In this document: positions 1 through 10,901 of the stretch, piece by piece
How positions within the stretch are numbered: the first letter of the stretch is position 1
Layout of the letters: the number at the start of each line of letters is the position of its first letter
NCBI GenBank assembly: GCA_001695595.3
Contig: MBPM02000057.1
Location: forward strand, 186,001 to 250,000
Source of the DNA: Plasmopara viticola
Lineage: Eukaryota > Oomycota > Peronosporomycetes > Peronosporales > Peronosporaceae
Direction: 5' to 3'
Length of the DNA: 64,000 bases
Made by a program: the position numbers and the translations under genes
The notes under the pieces: generated by a model
What the model was told of the DNA's origin: nothing
The model's database searches: none
Seen by the model: the letters and a program-made list of their open reading frames with translations, nothing else

Positions 1-3000
1 TAGTTTGTGCACTAGCCAGCAAAAAACGGAATGGAGACCAGGCGTAATAAATCTTCAAAGAAATGTGCTCCAACACTGTGCGGCGTGGCTGCCCATAGCT
101 CTTTGGTTAGAGGAAGCGATGGACTGAGGTTTCTATCATAAGTTTTCATTTTTCGGCGAGTTAGAATACCATCTAGAACCCACACCTAATATGCTTCTTA
201 TATTTTTGAATGTGACCGAACCATTTTTTAAGATTCATCCTAATCGCGTGCCCAATGATTATTAATAAGCCTACGCCAGTGGTCCTTAGACCACTTGTCG
301 CCTTACTTTTATCTCCTCAGCACTAGTATTTTTATTGTTAATGCTAACATTACTTGACCTGAATCATACATATGATAGAGCTGATCAGTGTGACACACGC
401 TGAGTTTGAGTAAGTACACTAGACGACCAAACGTCGCAGGCGCACTTAATAGCCCTGGGTATGACTAACCATTCCAGGATAAACCCTTGGAGTACTGACC
501 TTGTTCAACAATGTCACTCCGTCCCATGAGTAGTTGATACTATCCCTCAATAAAGGCGAGCGCACAATACGTAAGGCATCCCATTATGGTGTTTTACACG
601 GCGTCAGTATCGAAATGGTGACCGGATTTGACTTACTATAAGCGTGTGTGTTGCGCCATCTTGTGGCTTTCTGACATAGATGTCGACGTGGAAGTGAGAA
701 AAAATACTTTTTTAGCCTGCCCGCTAAGTGATTTGCACGAAAGAATGCGTCAGTAACATACCACTGCCTCTTTTGAAGAAACGCCGTCGTGTTAAGCAGT
801 GTTTGGCGTTGGTTATCAGGTCAATTTAATAACGTACGGTGACAACGCCAAATGCAAACCTCGTGAGACCGTATTCTGGCTTACTACTCCTAACTAAATA
901 GGTCCAAGAGCTTTGCACTCGAAACCTCCGAGTGACTGCTTTGCTTGGCGATAAACACCTTCCCATCTTTAATACCAAAACCGCCTACAACAAGCCAAAG
1001 AACGGAAAAGAGAACAACGACTCGTCCGAACCATTCGATTGCACAGAATTGATCCAGGTCATCGCGCCTGGCATCACCGATTGACAAAGGGTCAAGCTCT
1101 TAAAAAAAGACCAGTGGAGCGAAGTTGACGTAAGACTGGCTATAAACTAAAGCAGACGTCTCGATTCCCTGATTGAAAGCAAGCAGTCGCAACGTCAAGC
1201 CATAAAAACACAGTCATTGCCAGATGTTTATGCCTTGAAGGAGTACATACTTGAACATTTCTTAAACAGGACAATGGAGATCGGACCCATTTGTAGCACG
1301 TTTTACGACGTCTCAGACCATCTGGAAGCAATTACGGGCATCCATCATTGATACTTTGTGGTAATGCTCACCATTGCGGTTAAGTGATCTCTACGCCAAG
1401 CGCACCAAGAGTACAGGGAGGATCCAAGATTTCACCACAAACCAGTCGTCGGGACCTCTGGAACGGCAGCACCCAGTAGGCCATCTTGTCTCTACCAAAA
1501 AAAGTTACGTTCTGTCGAGCATTGAAATAGAATAAGACGTTGACAAGACTAAGCCCAAAGCATTTTAGGCTTTATACCGCCGATCGATCTTGCGAGTCTG
1601 GCCTGCGAAGCAACAAGGCAACCATAAATAAATTCTTTGATACCATAGACGGTCTTAAAGTCATTAATTTATCTTTGCTGATAGTGCGGGTATTGGACCT
1701 TCTGGAGTGATGTATTAGCTATTGAGCAGTGCATATAGATAAAAACATTCGTTGCATGCTGCAAACGGCCCACCAGCAATCAGTCAGATTAGCAATGATT
1801 CTTTTACACGCTGAAAATTTGCTTTAGCAGGCAAATATAAATTCAATTTTATTAGATGCTCGTACATCAAAGATATAAAAATTACGTACAATTTTAATTT
1901 ATTCCGTGTATGATGTTAGTCAAAAGGCAACTTTTTAAAAAAAAGGCTTTAACATATATAGTCGGGAGGGTGATTCCTTCCTTGTCGGACCAACTCGATA
2001 CATATGCTCTATTTTGACAGCCAATCTCTAATTAATCCGATACTGGATGCTTAAGCTTTAGATAACTGATCGTATTGTTCACTTTCAAACTTCTTAAGTG
2101 CCTATATAGGGTTTCTTCAATGCTATCAAGACAATGTTGGTGGTGGCTAAAGCAACATCACTAAATGTAATTCTCTTTAACAGTCGGATAAATCTTGCAC
2201 GATCCGGACATCTGAAACAGAACCTGTGCAAATAGTTGACTCGGTTTGACGAATTTCTTCATCTCCTTTTAATATTTTGCATAAATCAGGCCGAAACGAG
2301 TTGTAATCTTTCGGACGCCATGGTGGCTTTTAAAGCAGCCGAGGACAAAACTTCTCCAAAACGCACTGGTCTTTCTAGCGGCTATAAAAAAATATGTCGC
2401 CAAAAGTATGACTTGGTGAAAGCTCGTAACTTTAATAATGGTTTTGTTACACGACGTTTAAACGTTGCCGGGACGTTTAGTATCCCTTGAAGGATAATAA
2501 CTCACTGACCTAGCCCACCGGCTAGGCGTACTACAAGAACACAACTGTCTCTATATGTTAAGCTTAATAAGCATATATTATATCTAGTCTACTATACAAC
2601 ATGCATTCGGACAATTTGTTTGGTAATATACCCGTTCTTGTAACTAGTAATTATCAAGGTACCGTTGCACTTTTTGGCATTATATATGCAGGAAATAGTC
2701 GCCATTTCCGCTAGCGTCTTAAGCATATTTAGCCGGTGGCGAGTGCGAATCTTTTGACTCCATGACATTGCATTTTTTAGCAAAAAATGGCAGACATGAG
2801 TTTACACTGCCCTCATGACAGTGGTATTATATGTCAACATGTCTACCATGAGGTCAACCTTGTGCTTTCTCATACTATAGAATATCTGTGATGTCTTGAC
2901 CCGAAATCTCCTAGCCCATAAGCAACGTACGTGCCTATGACGCTGATCTCGACGTCTTCGCTAAAAACGGAGGAAGAATCGTATCTTTGAAAAAGTACAA

Positions 3001-3863
3001 GTGACCATTTTAATTAGCAGACCGCTTCGCTCTTTCGCTATGAGCGCGAGAAAGTTATTAGAGTTTGACTTCTAATCTCCACCCCTGAGACATTCACGGG
3101 TGTAAGAGAATCAATAAATCATTCGCTTTGGGTTCCTCGAGGTCCTGTAACTATGGGACTGTTGGCGATCTCTAGGCTCACTTACTAATGTCCTATCTTA
3201 TTTAATCGTTTTGATATTAAATAATCATGAGTCAGCGAGGTGAGGACCTTATCAGGCAAACACTTCATTCGCTCGGACAAATGAACGATGAAGTCTACAT
3301 CAAATGTCGATTTTGCTTGCATCAGGGCTCTACCTACAGCGAATTTACTTTTGGTACATCATTTCGTCCCATATATATTCTGTCCAATACCATCACATTA
3401 TGTCTTCTGACCTTACAAGCAAAGGCAACATCCAAAATTCTAACCTCAGCACCAGGTTCAAAGTAGATCTTCGTTTTCGTTGCTGATATTCTTTGGCCTG
3501 ATAGAGCCTATGTGATGTTACTACTTCCCGCGCGTTTCTTTTAAAAAAGTAGATATATTGCCAAAGCGGTATTGACCAAGGCAAACTCATCACATTTTAG
3601 TAGGTCTACGGCAGTAGCAATATGACATATATATTAGCCACACATCAATCTGATCAGCCTTTTTCTTTTATAGTCATTGCTTGCTGATGAATATATGCAC
3701 ATTTCGGAACGCCTGACTCGACTTGGTTTCCAGCCGGTGATTGTCACTTTTTTAAGCCTTTTTGGACAACGTGGCTCGATTCTTGCTGAAATTGTACCAC
3801 TTGTAGTTTAGATTTTCAAAATCCTCCATCCTGCGTTGTGGATCTCTTTGCGGCTTTCACAAG
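1..3863. other. Gene-poor, AT-rich degenerate sequence
   Basis: I see no convincing gene here. The open frames are short, mostly lack an ATG and show no motif I recognise. A stretch on the plus strand at 2236-2490 is open for 84 codons and is rich in Lys and Arg, but it has no recognisable domain. The region has the look of old, mutated repeat sequence. Confidence 0.5.
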
Positions 3864-4103
3864 TTAAAGGCACCGATCAATTACATGATTTCTCATGCCA
3901 CAACGCTTACACGCCACATGGTAAACATAGTAGGTCGTCGTGGTGTTGTGAGACGCGATATAAGCACTTCTGGAATGGCGAATGATCATGTACGGTCCGT
4001 AAAAGATTGCTCGAGCTCCACGGGATTTGCTTGAAAGTTGATCCAACCTGACTCGAAAATCAGAGCATTTATAACAGACCGGTTCACTTCGTCCCGTCGC
4101 CAC
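3864..4103 (-). pseudogene. Unrecognised coding-like fragment with two CxxC pairs
   Basis: About 79 residues are open on the minus strand, without an ATG at the start. The translation is more protein-like than its surroundings. It has an N-terminal CYKC pair, a middle with ARAIFYGPYMIIRHS, and a C-terminal CKRCGMRNH pair, so four Cys could form one zinc site. I do not recognise the family. It may be an exon or a fossil fragment of a zinc-binding protein. Chance cannot be excluded at this length. Confidence 0.25.
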
Positions 4104-6335
4104 ACCGGGAGAGCTTTTTCGTCAACCAAGCTTTTCCTTCAAAAATAGTGAAACGTTGCAATCCCTGTGTGACAAAATATTGTCACCGGCAAGTTTGCTG
4201 GTAGCAGCAATTATGCCATTCACTTACATACCTCCTCAAGTACATAGACAGTGATAATATTCATAAGAATTTGTGGTTGCATGGTTTCAAACAAAAAATT
4301 GAGAGAGAAATTTCGCTTTATCGAGAGAACTTGTGGTTGAAAATCATCTAGGATGTTCAAGAATACAGACGTAGTATGAATGAATGGTAGGCTGTAAGAT
4401 AATAGTGAGAAGCTAGCCGAAAGCCAGAAGCCGAAAACCGAAAGCGGGCCAATGATAGACCAACAAGTGCTAGCAATTATTGTGGAGCTGTTAAATTGCA
4501 AAGTAAATACTTTGATAAGGTCTTTAGTTAGAAATTTCTTGCTCCTTGTAAGACAATTGTGCATCTAAGCCAATCAAATTGACTTACCATCCACAACGAT
4601 CTCACCATGCGGGCGCAATCATCTTGAGTTCGTCATCTATGCGCCTATCCATGACGTCACGGTTGCTAACCATTCCTTTTGACAGATGAACTATGCCAGA
4701 AGGGGGGGGGGCTCCGACGAAAGTCCTCTTATGACGGATCTAAACAGCACCATGCACAGAAGAGACCGGCAGAAAGATATGAAAGCACTTGGTGAGCAAA
4801 TGCTCACTAGTTTCGATCTTGTTGGTTAAAATTGCACCACCCATCCTAAATATACATCATTTGGGGCTTTCCAGGCACTATGCGATGTATCAGAAACTGC
4901 TGAGGCTCTTGAAAGTATACGTGATGCTTTAGGCTTTTGGTCTGAAAACCTAATGTTTTGGTGTTTGAAAAGGCTTCCTATTTTTATCATCAATCTTTTC
5001 AGATGAATGCACCGCTGCCAGATTACGACGAGACTGTAGTAAAAAGAGAACTGTTTTTATGCAAAACGTACTTCATTGCTGTTTCGGTCAACAGTCGTAC
5101 TTCCAGCGCTCTGTTGATCAGCTTAGCAGCGCCATCCGCGGTCTGCTTCCTAAAAGCGCCCACCCATACTTCGAATTAACTACTTACAAATCAATAGAGA
5201 ATCCGGGCACTCGCCCCCTCGTAATGGAAGGGCCGTCGAAACTTGCAGAGCCCCAAGCGCTCCGGACTCCCGACTAAGGGAAGTAGTAATTCGGTAACCG
5301 TAGTAATACTGGAGGACTTACGACTATTGAAGCTAGTTGACTCATCTGATTGCTCTTGATTAAGCACTAGCTGTCAAGCCGGCTATGTTTGCCGTATCCT
5401 GAAGTTAGACAAAAGTATATTCCGTGGTGAAGCCGTCCGACGACACACCAAACAGATGACGACTACTGTTTGTGCAATTTTTGTCGTTAAAGGGCACCGT
5501 CCTCTTACAATGCTTGGCCGCTATCAATAGTGAATAAGGTTACGTGGGAGAAAATCTTGTCTTCTGGACAATTTTAACTTCGGGATGAATAAATGTCTGG
5601 GTTTGTGTTGCACGGCGTCCGTATGAGCCAGAAACACCCTTTGCCACTAAAACCGGCTCAAAAGTGCAGCCGTCTTTGTTATAAATCTTAGTTATGTTTA
5701 TCTGCACCTATGTTTGCTTATCCTATGATCTCTGTAAAATGGCTAACCATTCTGAAGCCTCTTTTGGAGCAAAAAGAAATCGGGTTTTTACGATGCGATG
5801 TGTAACGTCTAATATTCAAGTTTGCCCTGATCACACCTCCACACGATCGGACACTTGACATTGTTGATCTGATTGGTAGATCACGGATGATCGGATACGT
5901 ATGCACATGGATGAATGAAGGTAAACAGCTTGTAGCTGATTGAATTCTGGAGCGTAGCTGCAAAGTTAATCAGATCCCGTGTAGCCGATTGGATCGTGCC
6001 CTACGCTCGCACTCATGTAATACTTGAAGACATTAAAATAGGTCGGGTCACGGTCCTGATAATTATGCAACTTCTTGATAATTTTGTGAGATTGGTATAA
6101 GAACATCACACTATACGTGACAATACTGATGTAATCGAGTGGTCTAGCAACAGCGCCAAATATCCTACCAATTGACCCTTTTCGATTTATAACTATAAAT
6201 TACGAATGATCTGTCGTTGGCAAGTATCAGTAATTTGATCACAGCCTTTGACAAGTTCAAGAGTACATATCAAGCAGAAACATCCCAACAAGTTTCCTAG
6301 TCACGTATGTTAGTTCTTAGTATACATCTATTTCT
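4104..6335. other. No gene seen; degenerate repeat
   Basis: No coding region can be supported. A poly-G run lies near 4702-4710. The stretch at about 5860-6060 shares broken similarity with 38860-39000: both minus-strand translations carry a KYY..S...HD.IG-like string near the start. This suggests two old copies of the same dispersed repeat. A (TGTAA)n-like microsatellite at 6336-6355 is the tail of the LINE that follows. Confidence 0.4.
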
Positions 6336-7490
6336 GTAATGTAATGTAATGTATTACGTTATCGCGTTGCCAAGGTATGCACGTGCTAGGCTCAGTCTGG
6401 CTAGTCCACGGCATAGAGTGGTGTCCGCATACGTCGAGTCTCGTTCGGCGGGCAGTGCATCCAGCACCGAGGTCGTATGGGTCTTCCATTTCTTTCGGTC
6501 TTGTGCAAGGGTACGTACCACTTCGAGGTCTTGTGCTGTCCGGAGTCGAAAGCCGGAGCCACGGGAAACAAGATTGTGGTCGAGTGTCGAGGGGAGCGTG
6601 GTGCGGGGACGTCCGCGCCATTTTGCTGCGGTGGAGAAGAAGTAGGCACGCATCTGGAGGTCAGCTGGAATGTCGGGATAGCGGCGAAGTACATGGCCAA
6701 ACAGGCGCCAGCGAGCTTGTGTCAGTCGTAGTCTCAGCGGCCGCTCATCACAGAGGTCGTAGAGTCTTGCATTCGAAATGGGTCGGGGGTAGCGATAGCC
6801 AAGAGCGTAGCGAAGCTGGCGGCGATGGAAACTCACGAGGCCGTGGAGCTCTGACTTGGTAAGAGCCCAGTTGTACAGCAGAATCGGTAGGACGTAGGTG
6901 TTGTACAATCGAATGCGTGTCTTGGGTGAGATGAACGTGGGGCGGAGCCAGACGGACCAGAGGCGGTGGAGCGCGAGGGTGGCCAGGGGCTTGCGTCGGG
7001 ATAGATCTTTTTTATCGCCGAGGAGTGTTCCGAGCTTCTTAGTGTGGTGCCAGGTTTCTTCTCGGGATCGGGCGTGTCGAGTGGCGCCCGACGGGTTGCA
7101 GTGGCGGCGGATTTCAGTGACTTCGGTCTTGGCTTCGTTTTTTTTTTTTTCAGGGTTAGAAGGAAGTCATCAATGCGGTGCTCACCTCTATCGTAGATCT
7201 TGGTTTCTCGGAGGCCAAGGATATCGACGCGGTAGCGCCGGAGATCTTCGGGGAGTGTTACGTGCTTCTTGCGCTTCGAACCTAGAGAATTCACATTAAA
7301 GGAGCCAATCCGGATGCGGTTGGCGCGATTAAGGGCGTGGAAGGGGGTTTGGCCTGGTGCTGGAGACCGTCGCGTCGAGGGTGAGACTCGTTAGAGACCT
7401 GCAGATGCCCGAGAGCACCTGCCCGAAGCGCGCGAGCATTAAGCCCCCGCGCTTGGAAGGAGGGCGTCACCCCAACCTTTTCCGAAAACT
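6336..7490 (-). mobile_element. LINE (non-LTR retrotransposon), internally deleted copy 1
   Basis: Read on the minus strand, the element starts near 7490 with a GC-rich 5' leader, followed by the N-terminus of an apurinic endonuclease-type domain (ATG near 7294, with VDILGLRETKI). It then jumps across an A-tract at about 7138-7152 straight into the C-terminal part of a reverse transcriptase ORF. It ends at a TTACA microsatellite tail near 6336-6355. The middle of the element (rest of the endonuclease and the catalytic RT) is missing. Leader and 3' end match the shorter copy at 22555-22877, which defines both element ends. The copy cannot be autonomous. Confidence 0.8.
6354..7130 (-). pseudogene. 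C-terminal remnant of LINE reverse transcriptase ORF2
   Basis: The reading frame includes LPILLYNWALTKSELHGL, a block ending HRRQLRYALG, and RWRLFGHVLRR. These are typical of the region after the catalytic palm in non-LTR reverse transcriptases, where the chain runs into the C-terminal domain. The catalytic RT motifs with the paired aspartates are absent, removed by the internal deletion. The plus strand is also open over much of this GC-rich piece, but that translation has no protein-like motif. Confidence 0.7.
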
Positions 7491-7940
7491 ATTTCTGTAT
7501 ATTGCAAATTTAATAGATGAAAAACGCAATCAATGCTATTTAAATCTGTGACCAAATGAACAGTAAATATGCTAGTTTAAATTAGACTCGAGCAATTTGT
7601 AGAAGAATTTTTGGTGCCTCAATCCAAATTCCTCTTTTTCTCCTCAATAGACGTACAGTTAAGGGCTATTAATAATTTCCATGTACGATATGTAGCATGG
7701 CGCCAGCGTTCCGTATGAAAGGTAAGTCGGTATAATTTTCAGGTGTGGCTTCGTATTATCAAAGAAAGGTTTAAAATACTGCTTGTTGAAAATCTGTTTT
7801 CTGTTTGATATGACTACTAAAAGAGCTTGCAGTTTAATTTATATTACTCTAGTAGTACAGCCAGTGTTGTCAGAGCAACCAAACATAACACTTCACCATC
7901 ATCACTATCAAAGCATTTTTCCGGCCGGTTGTTGACGTAG
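7491..7940. other. Intergenic, no gene seen
   Basis: AT-rich spacer between the LINE copy and the first gene island. I see no coding signal, repeat boundary or hairpin here. The 3' part probably holds the terminator of the unrecognised minus-strand gene that ends at 7941. Confidence 0.5.
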
Positions 7941-8578
7941 TCAGCTTTCGTGAAAAAAATCCTGATTGGCTGCGTTGCTGGCTGCTGGAATTCGATCACC
8001 TGTAGAGGGAATTTCGACGTGCGGCGGATACATCCACACGGCCACTACCACCTTCCGCACTGGAAGGGGTCGATATTTTCCACCGGAATCGGAAGTTCTC
8101 GGAGTCGAACGAGTGTTGCTGTCATTGCCATTAACACGTACCAAGACGCTAGGAAGACCTGGTTCTTCGACAACCTGCCACTGCACGGTTACGTCAGGAA
8201 GTTGGAGCGTGTGCACGCGGTCCTTCGACTTGGTCTTGACTAGCTGGTCTAGCTGGCGTAAATCATCCATTTCGCGTATAAGCGATTGAAAAGCTTCATC
8301 ACCATCGAGCAGCTCCAGTAGCCGCTGGCAAACATACCAACGAATTGCAGCAATAATGAGATCATTGTTCTTTAGTCATTAAGAGTTCTCACCTGCACCG
8401 TGTTATCTACTCCACTGACACTGCTATTTCTGCCATTAAAATGAGCCAAATCCTGATTTCTCATGTTCACATGGAGCGTCAGCGCATGTTGCCGCTCCTC
8501 ATTGCCACTGCGGGCCTTGAGCACGAATGTATTGCGTTCTCGAAGCATCAAAATTCTATCGTACTTAAACGAAGGCAT
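7941..8578 (-). CDS. Unrecognised two-exon gene, about 189 aa
   Basis: The ATG is at 8578. Exon 1 runs 8578-8393, then a 68-bp intron 8392-8325 (donor GTGAGA, acceptor TTTGCCAG), and exon 2 runs 8324-7941 to a TGA. The splice is phase 0 and joins two open frames exactly; without it the frame stops a few codons after the donor. The predicted protein has a basic N-terminal section with RILMLRERNTFVLKA, then an acidic helix-like stretch (RLLELLDGDEAF, LIREMDDLRQLDQL) and a proline-rich C-terminus. There is no signal peptide or membrane segment. I do not recognise the family. The gene is divergent to the nucleoside transporter, with only 42 bp between start codons, so the two probably share control. 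The intron size, equal to that of the SEN2 gene nearby, supports a real gene. Confidence 0.65.
8325..8392 (-). other. Spliceosomal intron, 68 bp
   Basis: GTGAGA donor and TTTGCCAG acceptor on the minus strand. Removing it joins two frames in phase 0. Inferred from sequence only. Confidence 0.65.
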
Positions 8579-8620
8579 TCCTGAGACTTGTTGCGTCCAT
8601 ATGCTTTCCGACCACTCACA
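8579..8620. promoter_or_regulatory. 42-bp divergent intergenic region (shared promoter)
   Basis: The first ATG of the unrecognised minus-strand gene and the first in-frame ATG of the transporter are separated by 42 bp. No TATA box is evident. Transcription start sites must lie inside this spacer or within the partner gene's 5' coding end, so 5' leaders are very short or overlap. Confidence 0.45.
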
Positions 8621-9946
8621 ATGTTGTCACCGTTGCCACGCACTCCGTGTCTCCGTCGTCAATCATTCTCGTACGATGCTGAGACCTCGCTCGAGGACCA
8701 GCGCGATGAGAGCATGCAGAGCATTATGAAGGAGGCACAAGAAGAGACACAAGCGTGCTGGCTATTCGTGCTCGTTGGCGTGGGCTACCTCTTTCCTTTC
8801 TCGGCTCTTACGCAGCCTGTGGATTACTGGAACATGCTTTTCCCGGACTTTAATATTGAGTTCGCACTCACCTCTACATTTATGTACACAAATTTGGTCT
8901 CCCTAGGCATTGTCGTTATTGTACTAGGCAAACACTCGTACAGAAGTCGCATTGTGGGTGGCTTTGTGGGGCAGCTACTGGTGTTGGTCTTTGTGCCCAC
9001 ATCCTACTTGTGTTTCTCGTCTGAGACCTCGAACATAATCGCGGTTCTAGGTGGTACCGCTGCAGTCTCCATTGCTACCGCCATTATTGACAGCTCAACT
9101 ATTGAACTTGTGTCACACTATCCCCAGCGAGTGCAAGAGAGTTTCCAGCTTGGAGTTGGACTTAGTACACTCATTGGTAGTCTCTATCGGGTCCTCACTA
9201 AGCTCGTCTTTCCAGCCGACCAGATACTGGCGTCCTCGCTCATCTATTTTTATACGGGAGCCATCACGATCGCATTGTGCGTTGGCGCTTTCAAAAAGAT
9301 CATGTTACTTAAAATTACCAGAAAATATTTACTTTGCAGCGCTGACAACAGTGTTGAGCTAACAGAGCGTTCACCACTGCTGACCGTAAGGCGACAGTCA
9401 GATAGTGACCCATTAAGTGCCACCAACTGTGCACCGAATAAATGGACAGTATTAAAAAAGGTTTGGCGCTTAGAAGCCCTACTCTTGATGGTTTTTCTCG
9501 CGAGTCTGTCGGTCTGGCCACCACTCGTCACGGAGATGAAGACTTTTAGCTTTCCATCGCTTCAGAAAAATGGTTGGTGGTCGCTTGTTCTTCTCACACT
9601 GTTTTCGTTCAGTGACTGTGTCGGACGATTTTTTGTGAACCACCGCGTTGGCCTCACACCCAACAATATTTGGATCCCCATCGTGGCGCGTTTCATTTTC
9701 ATCCCAATTATTATTGGTATCATTAAGGGGTGGTGGCTTCAAAGTGATATCTGGTCTGTGCTGAGCTTGCTGCTTTTTGGGTTTGGAAATGGCTACCTGG
9801 GGACGTTAACTATTATTTTTGTATGTGAAAGTGCTCACACGGATGAGCGACACTTAATCGGCCCATTTACAAGCTTTTTTTTGAATTTGGGTCTTGTCTT
9901 GGGGTCGACGGTAGGACTCGTCTTGGAAAGAGTTGCATTAGGATAA
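8621..9946 (+). CDS. Equilibrative nucleoside transporter (ENT/SLC29 family)
   Basis: A 441-residue membrane protein, started at the ATG at 8621. The frame is open 33 bases further upstream but has no earlier ATG. After a soluble acidic N-terminus of about 45 residues comes WLFVLVGVGYLFPFSALTQP followed by VDYW, the ENT-family first membrane helix and the loop after it. About ten further hydrophobic segments follow, with a hydrophilic loop near residues 240-280 between helices 6 and 7, which is the ENT layout. Length is normal for the family (400-450). ENT proteins carry purine and pyrimidine nucleosides or bases across membranes by facilitated diffusion or proton coupling; an intracellular biotroph would plausibly use one for host nucleoside uptake, which is inference. 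It converges on the SEN2 gene with 61 bp between the stops. No intron is needed. Confidence 0.88.
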   Translation: MLSPLPRTPCLRRQSFSYDAETSLEDQRDESMQSIMKEAQEETQACWLFVLVGVGYLFPFSALTQPVDYWNMLFPDFNIEFALTSTFMYTNLVSLGIVVIVLGKHSYRSRIVGGFVGQLLVLVFVPTSYLCFSSETSNIIAVLGGTAAVSIATAIIDSSTIELVSHYPQRVQESFQLGVGLSTLIGSLYRVLTKLVFPADQILASSLIYFYTGAITIALCVGAFKKIMLLKITRKYLLCSADNSVELTERSPLLTVRRQSDSDPLSATNCAPNKWTVLKKVWRLEALLLMVFLASLSVWPPLVTEMKTFSFPSLQKNGWWSLVLLTLFSFSDCVGRFFVNHRVGLTPNNIWIPIVARFIFIPIIIGIIKGWWLQSDIWSVLSLLLFGFGNGYLGTLTIIFVCESAHTDERHLIGPFTSFFLNLGLVLGSTVGLVLERVALG

Positions 9947-10007
9947 AGTTGACACGCATTTATACTGATAAAATTACGTACAATCAGGATTTATATTGAT
10001 TCAAAAG

Positions 10008-10840
10008 TTAGATCTGTAAATTGGCGCTTTTTCGTTTGGTGGGCTTTACCTTCTTTGGGAAGACAGACGGGTACTGGAATGTATACGATTGCAACTTTTC
10101 AGCTAGGGTCGCGTCCCAAAAACGAATAGCAATAGCTTCGACAGTATGCTGGATGCCGTGAAAATTGTATTTACCAAATGTAAGATTGGTTTCCGGATCG
10201 TTTGTGTTGCTTTCCTTATCTGGCTTTGTTGCGATTGTCACAGTACACAACAGCACGATCTTTTTGACATCCGCAGCTATCCTAGTGAGTGACTGGATCG
10301 TGCTCCACGGCAGAGCTTTTTCTTCGTCATGCACGTACACGATATACTCGGAATGAGACTTCGCGATTGAACCTTGATACAGCACGTAATGTGCACCGTA
10401 GTTAAGTCCAGACTTTGGAGTATAGCCGAGATATCGAAAGTGATGGTAGACAGCCAAGTTTCTCGCGAAATTCGCGCTAGAGCTGCTTGAACAGTAATAA
10501 TCATTCAATACGTCCTCACCACAAACACACTAACGCGTGTGCAACTCTACCTCTGAAATCGCTCCCATAGTTCTTGTAGTGACTGATCGTACAGTAAAAT
10601 ACTGTTAGTCACAGCGAAGTACGTTTCTGGGAGGGACAAGTGGCGCTTTCTCGTGATTTCGCTCTCACTACCCTTCGACACCTTTGCCTCGTTTTGTATT
10701 GTTCTTAATGACATTGGAAGCTCGCGCTGCCCTGCAACACCAAGCCCTTTTGTCTGAAAATCTTTCCATGCCTCATCGTCCTCCACTTCAAACGTCACCT
10801 CCGTCTCCAGTCCATGAGGCAGCATCTGCCAAGTCAACAT
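10008..10840 (-). CDS. SEN2: tRNA-splicing endonuclease catalytic subunit, SEN2 type
   Basis: The gene starts at ATG 10840. Exon 1 is 10840-10551, then a 68-bp intron (10550-10483, GTAGAG...AAGCAG) and exon 2 10482-10008, giving 254 residues. The splice restores the family's usual continuity: ELWERFQ runs into ANFARNLAVYHHFRYLGY. The C-terminal half is the tRNA intron endonuclease fold: PKSGLNYGAHYVLYQG, then KSHSEYIVYVH, then ADVKKIVLLC. The expected catalytic triad is present as Tyr (about 132), His (about 140) and Lys (about 170/171). SEN2 and SEN34 are the two catalytic subunits of the nuclear complex that cuts introns from pre-tRNA; the PETYFAVTNSILLYDQ helix before the domain and the YHHFR motif favour SEN2. 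It is shorter than animal and yeast SEN2 because the N-terminal region is small. It is divergent to cyclin L, 61 bp apart. Confidence 0.88.
10483..10550 (-). other. Spliceosomal intron, 68 bp, in SEN2
   Basis: Donor GTAGAG at 10550 and acceptor CAG ending at 10483. The splice is between codon positions 2 and 3 and yields an in-frame Ser. A nearer AG at the start of the downstream open frame would give a stop, so this acceptor was chosen. Confidence 0.7.
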
Positions 10841-10901
10841 TTCGGCAAATATTTAACTGCCAAACCAGAATTTTTTTTGTTAATGGTCAATATTGTAATT
10901 C
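10841..10901. promoter_or_regulatory. 61-bp divergent promoter, SEN2 / cyclin L
   Basis: Both ATGs face outward across 61 bp. The spacer is AT-rich with a T-tract near 10871-10878. Two RNA-processing genes (tRNA splicing and cyclin L) share this spacer, so joint regulation is plausible but not shown. Confidence 0.45.

Noticed and set aside
4702..4710. Poly-G run as a structural element
   Set aside because: A single homopolymer without partner tracts; more likely slippage or sequencing noise.
6377..6862. Long plus-strand open frame inside LINE copy 1
   Set aside because: It is antisense to the reverse-transcriptase remnant in GC-rich DNA and has no protein-like motif.
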